This document shows, one piece after another, positions 8,476 through 15,877 of a stretch of 64,000 bases of DNA (positions are counted from its first letter, which is position 1; every line of letters begins with the position of its first letter). Made by a program: the position numbers and the translations under genes. Location of the stretch: positions 1-64,000 of the IMG/VR virus record IMGVR_UViG_3300034159_000041, one strand, 5' to 3'. The notes below the pieces were generated by a model, which did no database searches, was not told the DNA's origin, and was given only the letters and a program-made list of their open reading frames with translations. This DNA comes from a virus.

Positions 8476-10170
8476 TTAGAGCACCTTCTTCGTGCTTACA
8501 CCACTGACAACCCCATCAAACGGCGACGAGGGGACCATCCGGGTTGACGTTGTTGCTGTTGGCACCAGCGTGTTTGAGTAGGCTCCATTTGTTGCGACAG
8601 CAGCAGATGAGCTAGCTCCGCACCGCGCGATTAGCGTCCCAGCGGTTAATCCCTGTATCGTATACTTTATATTATATATATTATTGACGGCAGGCGCAGT
8701 TGTCATGGTGCTGGAGATAATAGTCGCGGAACCAGGCGTATGCGTTAATACGTCACCCACGATTGTCCAGTTAGCCGCTGGTTGCCAACCACCAGCAACG
8801 ATTAGCTCTGGCCCTAGTGCTGGCTGACACGTTGCCAGTAGCTTAGCGACTATATGCAATTCAAGCGCAGTGAGCGCACGACTGACAACGATCTTGCCAA
8901 ACATGACTTCGAGTGGTGGGTTTACTGTGTAAGCCCCAGCACCGATAGTCTGCCCAGTCAACACCTCAAGCCCATCCGCACGCATCCGCGCAACGGTGCA
9001 AGCAGAGCCAAGGTCTGGAAGAGTTGCTTGCAGCACGTTTGCTGCTGCTGGACTATTGAGGCACGGGATACCTGTTGTGGGTGTTTGCAAATAGGTTAGT
9101 CGATTTGCTACCGTAAGCTGAACAGCGTGCGCCCCAGTAACTTCGCGCATTGACATATTACTTACGCTGCCAAAAAATGCATTGCCGTAAAAGTATAAAG
9201 CCGTGCGTGTTGCGGATGGTATAATGTAAAGCGTATAGTTTCCATCACCACTGACAAGTTGATTTACCCCATAATACGCACCAACAATACCACAACTTCC
9301 AGATACATAATTTGATATAGTAAACTTAAACTCATACAGCATCCCTGGTGTATGGTTGTAACCATGATGTATGTAACTTATACCACCAGCACAAGAAACA
9401 ATACCGCCAGATCGAGTCCAGTTCCCATCAAGGGTGAACGCGCCTAAATCTGCTGCAATAGGATTGGCCCCAAGCACAAGCCCTTTACTTAGATCCTGTA
9501 GTATTGCAACAGTTCCGCCGACGACCGCATTAGCCGTCATTTCGTAATTAGAGAACATGCCGCCGTGCTTAGGCAGCCAAGCCCCGCCAACAGCATTTCC
9601 GCCATTGGCTGCGTAGATTCCACGCATCGCTACCAGCCAATAGTCAGTTGGCAACTCTGCCGGGACCGGAAGGTAATGCCCGAGCAGCCGCCGAATGATG
9701 TCATCTTCATAAGGAGTTGTTGCGCGCGCAACAACGATCTCACCGATGAACGCATTGCCTGCGTAAGTCAGCCGGTACGCACCGTTAATTGTCACCCCAG
9801 TGCGCTTGATGATTCCGCCTGGGGTGGCGGTGAAAACCGTGCAGGATGAGCCTAGATTGCCAAAGGTGGCAGAGAGGGACTGATCAATAGTGGTTGATAC
9901 ACTGAGATAGTTCCGCTTGGTCATTGCGAACTGCGCAAGCACTGGTCTACTTCCAGCAGTCGCTTGAACAGCATGAATGCCACGCCCAGACTGGTCTGAC
10001 ACATATCCGACTGGAGAACTTACCGCAGCCGCAGTAGTTCCGTTAGACAACTGAAACAACTTTCCTGCATCAGCCAGCCAGCAAGCCCCGCCAGTGCTCG
10101 CAAAGATACGCTGCTGTACCGCCGTAAGCAGTTCTTGCTTCGTCAGCCAGTTTCGCGTTCTCAGGCTCAC
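8476..10170 (-). CDS. Modular tail fibre / receptor-binding protein
   Basis: 564 residues from GTG 10170, which overlaps the upstream TGA (GTGA). The protein contains a repeated pair of modules. A: LGSSCTV..IVVARA and LGSACTV..IVVSRA, a lectin-like sandwich each ending in a helix with LL at its close. B: LDGNWTRSGGIV and PAANWTIVGDVL, carbohydrate-binding-module-like jelly rolls. The ABAB order suggests internal duplication. The 8640-9420 part is notably AT-rich, a sign of exchange. Most likely the host-recognition fibre. Confidence 0.75.
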   Translation of the reverse strand: MSLRTRNWLTKQELLTAVQQRIFASTGGACWLADAGKLFQLSNGTTAAAVSSPVGYVSDQSGRGIHAVQATAGSRPVLAQFAMTKRNYLSVSTTIDQSLSATFGNLGSSCTVFTATPGGIIKRTGVTINGAYRLTYAGNAFIGEIVVARATTPYEDDIIRRLLGHYLPVPAELPTDYWLVAMRGIYAANGGNAVGGAWLPKHGGMFSNYEMTANAVVGGTVAILQDLSKGLVLGANPIAADLGAFTLDGNWTRSGGIVSCAGGISYIHHGYNHTPGMLYEFKFTISNYVSGSCGIVGAYYGVNQLVSGDGNYTLYIIPSATRTALYFYGNAFFGSVSNMSMREVTGAHAVQLTVANRLTYLQTPTTGIPCLNSPAAANVLQATLPDLGSACTVARMRADGLEVLTGQTIGAGAYTVNPPLEVMFGKIVVSRALTALELHIVAKLLATCQPALGPELIVAGGWQPAANWTIVGDVLTHTPGSATIISSTMTTAPAVNNIYNIKYTIQGLTAGTLIARCGASSSAAVATNGAYSNTLVPTATTSTRMVPSSPFDGVVSGVSTKKVL

Positions 10171-10658
10171 GATGCAGGCACCAGTAGCGGAAGTGCTGAT
10201 ATCCAAAGCTGGCTAGATGGCCCTGGCACCGTTGATGCCTCAAGCAGATAAATCGCACCGAGTGCCGTTGAGAAGTTCTGGATGATTCCGTTCGGTGTTG
10301 CCACAGCAGTAGGCGTAGTTACCGTCACGCTGCCAGCGGTTGCGTTGTAATGAAATGCGACTTTCGCGCTACCAACGTAACCAGCCGCTGCCGCTACAAA
10401 GCTAATCTGACTAACCGCTGCGGTGCAATCTACCCAATACTCTTTGCCATCCAACGGAACCGTGACAACACCCGCGACAATCGACAACTGCTGCTGCTTG
10501 ATATCATACCCAGTGATGCGCAGCGCCATCCCGCCGCCCGTCGTCGCCTTTTTGCTGACGCCACCCTGGACAACCGGGAACAGATCAGTTGTTGCAATTG
10601 AGTCAGCAGCATCAAGACCCGCTGTCCAGTCATCAAACCCTTTTGGTGCCAGCGCCAT
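10167..10658 (-). CDS. Virion base protein for the tail fibre (putative)
   Basis: 163 residues, ATG 10658. Gly/Ala/Thr-rich beta protein (GGVSKKATTGG, SVTVTTPTAV) directly before the fibre gene, overlapping it by GTGA. The GGVSKKAT segment is typical of phage fibre N-terminal or collar domains that attach to the particle. Probable fibre adaptor; not a named family. Confidence 0.65.
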   Translation of the reverse strand: MALAPKGFDDWTAGLDAADSIATTDLFPVVQGGVSKKATTGGGMALRITGYDIKQQQLSIVAGVVTVPLDGKEYWVDCTAAVSQISFVAAAAGYVGSAKVAFHYNATAGSVTVTTPTAVATPNGIIQNFSTALGAIYLLEASTVPGPSSQLWISALPLLVPAS

Positions 10659-10659
10659 A

Positions 10660-10830
10660 TTATGCGTCCTGTGTCAGATAGAAGTCGCCAGCGTCATCAG
10701 TTAAAACGAACTCACCGACATCATCGGTGATCGCCCCGTCATACGTCTGCCCGGTCCCGGTTCCAGCGGTGATCTCCAGCGGGGCGCTGAAAATGTCAAA
10801 GGGGGCGAAGGGGCGAAAGAGGTCGAACAT
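10660..10830 (-). CDS. Small virion-associated protein
   Basis: 56 residues beginning MFDLFRPFAPFD. ATG 10830 overlaps the amidase stop (TGATG), and the stop TAA lies just before the next start. The C-terminal part (GEFVLTDDAGDFYLTQDA) is acidic and repetitive. It fits exactly between two coupled genes. Function unknown. Confidence 0.65.
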   Translation of the reverse strand: MFDLFRPFAPFDIFSAPLEITAGTGTGQTYDGAITDDVGEFVLTDDAGDFYLTQDA

Positions 10831-11399
10831 CAGGCGGCCCCCGTGACGCTGGCATCAACTGAATTGCGGACCATCTCACGGAATTGCTCATGCACCTCAC
10901 GCGGGGCCATCAGCGGCGCCCACGGCAGCACGTTGATATCCCATTTGCCACGCTGTTGGACGTGGAGCGTATCTTGTACCTCCGCGTGCGAGAGCACCGT
11001 GTGCGCGGTCACCTTGATGCCGTAGTGAGCTGACAGCTTGGCCACCAGCCGCGCGCACGCTTGCCACTGGCGCAGCGTCAACGGCGCCTGGCCGGCATCA
11101 AAGGGTCGCTCGCACGCGCCTTTCATGCACGCGACCGCCACCCCGATTGATTTGGTGTTGAGCCCGCGGGTATGCGCGGCATAGACCCCATCCCCCGTGC
11201 TGTCGTTGCTTGCAATGCTGTGCGCGCCGCGACGGATCGAGCCATCCTCTTGCACAACAAAATGATAGTGCTGGCAATCGTCATCGGTGGCCACGTACCC
11301 GCCAGCCGTCCAATGCACGATGATCCTCGACGGGTGCGCGAGAGGAAGCCAGGCCGCGGGCAGCGTGGCGTCGGGCGAAACGATCTTCGGTGACAGCAT
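10830..11399 (-). CDS. N-acetylmuramoyl-L-alanine amidase (endolysin)
   Basis: 189 residues, Amidase_2/PGRP fold. The core runs from IIVHWTAGG (H29 zinc ligand) through HYHFVVQEDG (44-53) and AAHTRGLNTKSIGVAVAC (74-91) to VLSHAEV (H138) and GKWDIN (D154). These match the two His plus Asp zinc site of T7-lysozyme-like amidases that cut the lactyl-amide bond of peptidoglycan. There is no signal peptide, so a holin is needed; two candidate membrane proteins lie downstream at 6883-7757. Confidence 0.9.
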   Translation of the reverse strand: MLSPKIVSPDATLPAAWLPLAHPSRIIVHWTAGGYVATDDDCQHYHFVVQEDGSIRRGAHSIASNDSTGDGVYAAHTRGLNTKSIGVAVACMKGACERPFDAGQAPLTLRQWQACARLVAKLSAHYGIKVTAHTVLSHAEVQDTLHVQQRGKWDINVLPWAPLMAPREVHEQFREMVRNSVDASVTGAA

Positions 11400-11401
11400 G
11401 A

Positions 11402-11686
11402 TCAGTCGTGATCCACGGCCAGATACCCCGGTCGCCCGCCAATGACCTTAGCCCAGATCGCGCCGGTCGGGAACAAGGCCCGCGTTGCCCCGGCGCCAAG
11501 TTCAAGCATGTGCCCTGGCTCCGTTTCAGGTGGCGCGGTCGCATCGTCCGCCGTGCGAGCGAGGCGTATCGGGGGACGCGATTCGCCAGAATCCGGGTCG
11601 GTTGACGACACGATGAAAGAGGTCTTCGCAACAGCGACCACCAGCACATAGGCGGCATGGGGAAGGAGGGTTACGGTCGCTGTCAT
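11402..11686 (-). CDS. Small virion/lysis-region protein
   Basis: 94 residues with a hydrophobic N-terminus (AAYVLVVAVAKTSFIV) followed by a polar middle and a beta-rich end (RALFPTGAIWAKV). It lies between an adaptor-like gene and the amidase. No family recognised; the first 25 residues could be a strand-rich core rather than a membrane span. Confidence 0.65.
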   Translation of the reverse strand: MTATVTLLPHAAYVLVVAVAKTSFIVSSTDPDSGESRPPIRLARTADDATAPPETEPGHMLELGAGATRALFPTGAIWAKVIGGRPGYLAVDHD

Positions 11687-11701
11687 GGGGGCACCTATGG
11701 A

Positions 11702-12409
11702 TCAAGGATAGAACGCCTGAACGTGCTTGGGCGGGTCGTAGCGCGTGCTGCGGCGCACGTCCGCGTCAGGCCGTTGGCCAAAGTACCGCTCAAACTCCTT
11801 GAGCGCCGTCGCCGCACGGGTAGGGTCGGTCTCATCCATTCCAGGGATCTGAAACACCCGGTACAGCGCCCACTGGATCAGGTGCCGGTGATGGATGGGG
11901 TTGATCTCCGGGTCGCGCCCAACCGGCCCCAGCGGCAGCCGATAGCCCTCCAGGTGCAGCGTGCCGCCCGCGTCTGGCGTTGGGACCAGGCGCAGCGCGG
12001 TATCGGTCTGGATGGCGAGCGTCGGCGTTCCGGTCGCGTCGCGCCAGTCTTGTTCAGGCGCTGGGGTGTAACAGGACGGCGGCCAGGGCGGCAGCCAGGG
12101 CAATCGCGACGGACCATCCAGATATTCGACCGAGACCAGCGTGAGCGGCGTGCGCGTGCTCGTGCTCGCCCCATCCACCATGAACGCAAGGTGGGTCAAC
12201 TCATAGAACGCGAGGGGGTAAACCGCGGTCCCGGCCGTCACCGCAACAGAACCAAGATCGTGAATCAGCCGCGCCCGCACTGCCGCCTCGTCCTCTGCTT
12301 CAGCAAAGAAGCGCGCCAAGGTGTCTGGAGAAACAACCGGGTCTTGCGAGTTGACGTCATCCGCCAGCACCCAGAAGTCCGCGACCAGATCGGCCAGGGT
12401 CACGATCAA
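11702..12409 (-). CDS. Putative head-tail adaptor protein
   Basis: 235 residues. The start is TTG 12409 (TTGA overlap); GTG two codons later is the alternative. It has a helical N-terminus (LADLVADFWVLADDV), a beta-rich middle, and a C-terminal helix pair (HHRHLIQWALYRVF, ATALKEFERYFG) that is usual in phage adaptor proteins contacting the portal. The order capsid-decoration-adaptor supports this. Inference from architecture. Confidence 0.6.
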   Translation of the reverse strand: MIVTLADLVADFWVLADDVNSQDPVVSPDTLARFFAEAEDEAAVRARLIHDLGSVAVTAGTAVYPLAFYELTHLAFMVDGASTSTRTPLTLVSVEYLDGPSRLPWLPPWPPSCYTPAPEQDWRDATGTPTLAIQTDTALRLVPTPDAGGTLHLEGYRLPLGPVGRDPEINPIHHRHLIQWALYRVFQIPGMDETDPTRAATALKEFERYFGQRPDADVRRSTRYDPPKHVQAFYP

Positions 12410-12834
12410 GCACTCGGGGTGATCAGCATCGTCAGGCTGGCCGTCCCGGTCCCGGTCGATCCCCCACCGACCGTGAGGGTCACCACGTCATTGACCGCAA
12501 CGACATTCGCTGCACTCGGGGTGCAACTGTCCACGTCGCCGGCCGCTGAGCTTGCATTGGTGATGGTCAGTACGCCACCCGTGACCGGGGTCGCCCCAAT
12601 CGCCGCGGTAATGGTCGCATCAGCCGTTGCCAGGGCCGCGTTGAGCACCGAATTGATGGTCGCGATCGCACCAGCCACCGGAGACACCCAGCGAATGACG
12701 CCGTTGTCTGCCGCCTTGGTACTGACCGCCCCGAGCGAGACGACCATCGCGGTCTCGTCCTTGCGCGCAAAATCCGCGATGTCGGAAATGGTTGAAGACG
12801 GCTGGGTGCCGGTGTGCTGCGAGCGGTCAATCAT
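12406..12834 (-). CDS. Putative capsid fibre/decoration protein
   Basis: 142 residues, ATG 12834 in a TAATG overlap. After a polar start it is composed of Ala/Thr/Ser/Val repeats (ALATADATITAAIG, VVTLTVGGGSTGTG) that look like a small beta-sandwich displayed on the virion surface. No catalytic motif. Likely a head fibre or decoration protein. Confidence 0.65.
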   Translation of the reverse strand: MIDRSQHTGTQPSSTISDIADFARKDETAMVVSLGAVSTKAADNGVIRWVSPVAGAIATINSVLNAALATADATITAAIGATPVTGGVLTITNASSAAGDVDSCTPSAANVVAVNDVVTLTVGGGSTGTGTASLTMLITPSA

Positions 12835-13256
12835 TACATGCCTCCAAACATATCAATCATATCGCGCACCCGATCGCGCAACGTGTCGCGCGAGTCGGTC
12901 ATCGCGAGCTTTTCGCCGAACCGATCGGCCGCGTACTTGACGAGTCCCGCCTTGTCCAGCCGCTCGATCTGCGCCAGCACGTCAAGGCGTTCTCGGGTCA
13001 GCCTAGCCTGCTTGTCGCGGGCCTCCTTGGCCGCTGTCAAGACATCGACGGTATCATCGGTTGCGGCCGGGAACACCCCATGCGCCTGCTCGAACAGGTC
13101 GCCGTGACGCAGCAACGACTTCGCCAATCGTTCAGGGACCGCGCGCACCTGACCGGATTCAAAGTCGATCCCGCTGCCATGCAGCGAGGACTTATCTTTC
13201 CAGTGAGGCGCGCGCCCGATGTAGCGCACGCGCACGCTCGGTTCAGTGGGGCGCAC
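12834..13256 (-). CDS. Phage head completion-like protein
   Basis: 140 residues from GTG 13256; the open frame upstream runs over the preceding gene and is not needed. An N-terminal beta domain (RVRYIGRAPHWKDK, GSGIDFESGQVRAVP) is followed by a helical tail of about 75 residues. It lies in the head-gene cluster. No exact family is recognised. Confidence 0.65.
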   Translation of the reverse strand: MRPTEPSVRVRYIGRAPHWKDKSSLHGSGIDFESGQVRAVPERLAKSLLRHGDLFEQAHGVFPAATDDTVDVLTAAKEARDKQARLTRERLDVLAQIERLDKAGLVKYAADRFGEKLAMTDSRDTLRDRVRDMIDMFGGM

Positions 13257-13257
13257 G

Positions 13258-13746
13258 TTAGTTTGTCCCGCCCTGCTCGCCGTAAACCACAAAGTCCGTG
13301 ATCGACGCGGCATTCGTTGCCGCGCCGGCCGTGGTCAGGGTCAGCCAGGCGTCTTTCGGGAGCTTCACCGGCGCGGTCGTTGCGGTCTTGCGCACGATGG
13401 CGACGGACGCCAGCGACTGCCCCGCGGCGACGAAATAGTCATCGTCCTGCGGTACGGCCGTCGAATCCTCGCCGTCCGCGTAGGCAAACCCGATCTTGCC
13501 GGTCACGCTCCCGGTCCAGGCATCGGAGATGATGACCAGCAGATCAAACAGCGTGACCCCACCGGGGATGAGCCCGATCCGCACGGTATCGCCGACCGCG
13601 ACCACGGCCGTGGAATCGGACTCAGCGACGGCGCCCGTGCTCAATGTGGTGAGTTTGTAATGGAACGCGGACAGGTTCCCGAATCCGAGAATGGTATCCC
13701 CGAACTTGCGCGTGCCAAATTGGTTCTTGGTAATGGTAGCAGCCAT
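13258..13746 (-). CDS. Putative head decoration/cement protein
   Basis: 162 residues directly after the capsid gene, with AAAGGAG upstream of ATG 13746. Beta-rich throughout, ending TDFVVYGEQGG. Gene order (capsid, then a small abundant beta protein) and composition fit a capsid cement or stabilising protein. No sequence signature beyond that. Confidence 0.65.
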   Translation of the reverse strand: MAATITKNQFGTRKFGDTILGFGNLSAFHYKLTTLSTGAVAESDSTAVVAVGDTVRIGLIPGGVTLFDLLVIISDAWTGSVTGKIGFAYADGEDSTAVPQDDDYFVAAGQSLASVAIVRKTATTAPVKLPKDAWLTLTTAGAATNAASITDFVVYGEQGGTN

Positions 13747-13757
13747 TTCGTGCTCCT

Positions 13758-15038
13758 TTAGTTACGGGCGCCAGTGATCGGCACGACGGAATCGATCGCG
13801 ATGATGCCGTGGTCGGTCCAGTGCTCACCGGCCCCGGTGTTGATCTTCCAGCGGACTTTCCGCAGCGCGCGAACAGCGCCGATCATCAACTCCTTTTTGT
13901 CCTTAAAATCGTATTCCTCGGTTCCCCAGAAGATCGGGCCGTTGTAATCCGGGTGCCGCGCCATGGCCTCGGCGACGCCCTGGCCGCCAAGGATCAGACT
14001 GCGCTCGACGGCATAGGTCGTGCCGAAGGAAGCCGGGACCAACACAGACGACTCGGTTTCACTGGTCAGCGAGGCGCAATACTTGATCTCATCCCCCGCA
14101 TAGAAGCGGATCGCCTTGGGGGTTTTCATTATCAAAAAACCATTCCAGAGCGCCACTTCTCCTAAGAACAGCGGGTGCTCCTTGGCCGTCCTGGCGCGGG
14201 ACATGGCGGCGGCTTGATAGCTGCGGTAGGCTGAGTCGGCCGCGAACTTGTTGTAGACGCTCGGACCCATGAGCATCAGGCGCAGCGGCTCATCCTTGGC
14301 GGCCACGTCGCCCTCAATGACGACGGGCGGCGGCGGCAAACTCATGTTGTCCATGACGTTGCGGATCGCATCCATGACGCCGATGTCCATCACGGAGCCG
14401 GTCGTGGTCGTCAAGTCGCCGCCGTTGGCGGTCACCCCAATGATCGCATCGCCGTCCACCACGAAATGCCGATTCTTGGTCGGTGCCGTGACGGGGTTGA
14501 CCATGATCGACGCGAAATCTGGATGGGAAGCCAGCGGAACGCCCCACTCCAACGTATTATGAAAACCGCGGGCGCCGGCCATGTGGACCAGCGTCGAGTC
14601 ATCGACGTAGCGATTCATGAGTTCCAGCGCGGCCGGGCGAGCGAACCGCACCAGATCGACCGGGGAGCGGATGCGCGACATGGCGTCCCCGGTATCAATC
14701 GGAAACCGCGCCTGGTTGACGCGCATCCGCTCTTTGATGATGTGCAGCGAACTGCCGCGGCCCTGGGCGATGTTGCTGCCCATGATCGGGTACGCGCCGA
14801 TCGGCTGCAAGAAGTTGAACTCAACCTCGTCGCCGATGCCCTTGCCCAAGTCGATGGTCTGGACGATGGGCATACTGGCAGAGGTCTGCATCCGTTCGCC
14901 GCTGACCGCTTCGGACTCCTTCGGCATCTTGCCGCGCAGTTTGCTCATTTTGCCATCGCGGCGCATGTGCTGAATGAACAGGCCCGCGGCCTGCTCGATC
15001 AGATTGGCATCGGCCCCATAGCCTACGCTTGTAGTCAC
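13758..15038 (-). CDS. Major capsid protein (N4 gp56-like)
   Basis: 426 residues from GTG 15038 with AGGAG 10 nt upstream. It resembles the N4-gp56/DUF4043 capsid family: an N-terminal arm, QTIDLGKGIGDEVEF, then GxxPIMGSN, a LMLMGPSVYNKF strand-helix, a LGEVALWNGFLI loop and the C-terminal RSLILGGQGVAEA. HK97-fold protein forming the shell. It follows the scaffold and portal genes in the usual order. Family call by recognition. Confidence 0.85.
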   Translation of the reverse strand: MTTSVGYGADANLIEQAAGLFIQHMRRDGKMSKLRGKMPKESEAVSGERMQTSASMPIVQTIDLGKGIGDEVEFNFLQPIGAYPIMGSNIAQGRGSSLHIIKERMRVNQARFPIDTGDAMSRIRSPVDLVRFARPAALELMNRYVDDSTLVHMAGARGFHNTLEWGVPLASHPDFASIMVNPVTAPTKNRHFVVDGDAIIGVTANGGDLTTTTGSVMDIGVMDAIRNVMDNMSLPPPPVVIEGDVAAKDEPLRLMLMGPSVYNKFAADSAYRSYQAAAMSRARTAKEHPLFLGEVALWNGFLIMKTPKAIRFYAGDEIKYCASLTSETESSVLVPASFGTTYAVERSLILGGQGVAEAMARHPDYNGPIFWGTEEYDFKDKKELMIGAVRALRKVRWKINTGAGEHWTDHGIIAIDSVVPITGARN

Positions 15039-15053
15039 TGGATTTTGCTCCTG

Positions 15054-15863
15054 TTAAAGTCTGCGGGTCATCCAGCGGTCAAGCTGGTCATCGGTTAGGG
15101 CATCGAGGGACCTGATTTGGTCCATGCCGGTTTTCGCCGAGATCGCGGCGAAGGGATCGGTTGCCGGGGCCTGACCGCCGGGGATGTCGGTCAAGCTGTA
15201 AACTGGGGGAGGCGGGGCGGCCGATGCGGTCGGGCGCTTGGATGCGGCGGCGGGAGGGGCGCCGAACTCGCTCATCACGCGCGCCTTCGCCGCTGCCAGC
15301 ATGGCGTTGAAGTCGGTAGGGTCGGCGCCGGGTTCGTTGGCAACCACGCCAATGGCTGCGTTCATCGCGGCGAAAAGGACGGGCGATGACCCGAGCTTGT
15401 CGTTTCCAGGCTCGGCCCAAAAGCGTTGCTGGGCCGCTGACCACGACTGCGCGGCCTGCTGCTGCCTGACGTTGGCCTCATGATCCGCGATGGCCTTGGA
15501 AATCTCGATGGTGCGCTGCTCGGCATCCAGCGGGGCACGCGCCTCCTCGTACTCGCCAAAGGTCATCTCGCCCGCGTCAATGCGCTCCAGCAGGGCCGCG
15601 CGTTCGGTCGCAATCGCTGCCAGCCGTTCGGTTGCGGCGTCGGGCTGGGGCGGGACGTAGGGCGCGGGCTCAGGCTCCGGGGTCGGTTGCGGCTCGGGCT
15701 CGGGGGCTGGCTCAGGCGGCGGGTCGGTCACCGGCTGGTCATCGCCTGGCGCATTCGGATCGGCCGCTTGAGCCGCCCGGTACTCGTCGGGAGATTGCCC
15801 GGCACTGGCCGCCGACAGCAGTTGCGACGGCGACAAGGGATCGGTGGGGGGGACGGTATCCAT
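15054..15863 (-). CDS. Capsid scaffold protein
   Basis: 269 residues between portal and capsid genes. A long Pro/Glu region (residues about 45-72: PEPAPEPEPQPTPEPEP) precedes a charged helical core (80-140) and a helical basic C-terminus (LTDDQLDRWMTRRL), the usual capsid-binding end of scaffolds. Low-complexity acidic sequence and gene order support the call. Confidence 0.8.
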   Translation of the reverse strand: MDTVPPTDPLSPSQLLSAASAGQSPDEYRAAQAADPNAPGDDQPVTDPPPEPAPEPEPQPTPEPEPAPYVPPQPDAATERLAAIATERAALLERIDAGEMTFGEYEEARAPLDAEQRTIEISKAIADHEANVRQQQAAQSWSAAQQRFWAEPGNDKLGSSPVLFAAMNAAIGVVANEPGADPTDFNAMLAAAKARVMSEFGAPPAAASKRPTASAAPPPPVYSLTDIPGGQAPATDPFAAISAKTGMDQIRSLDALTDDQLDRWMTRRL

Positions 15864-15877
15864 GGGTTTCTCGCTTG

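Noticed and set aside
11657-12940. 427-codon rightward open frame over the adaptor and decoration genes
   Set aside because: Antisense to three well-coupled late genes; Arg/Gly/His-rich composition typical of a GC-rich shadow frame.
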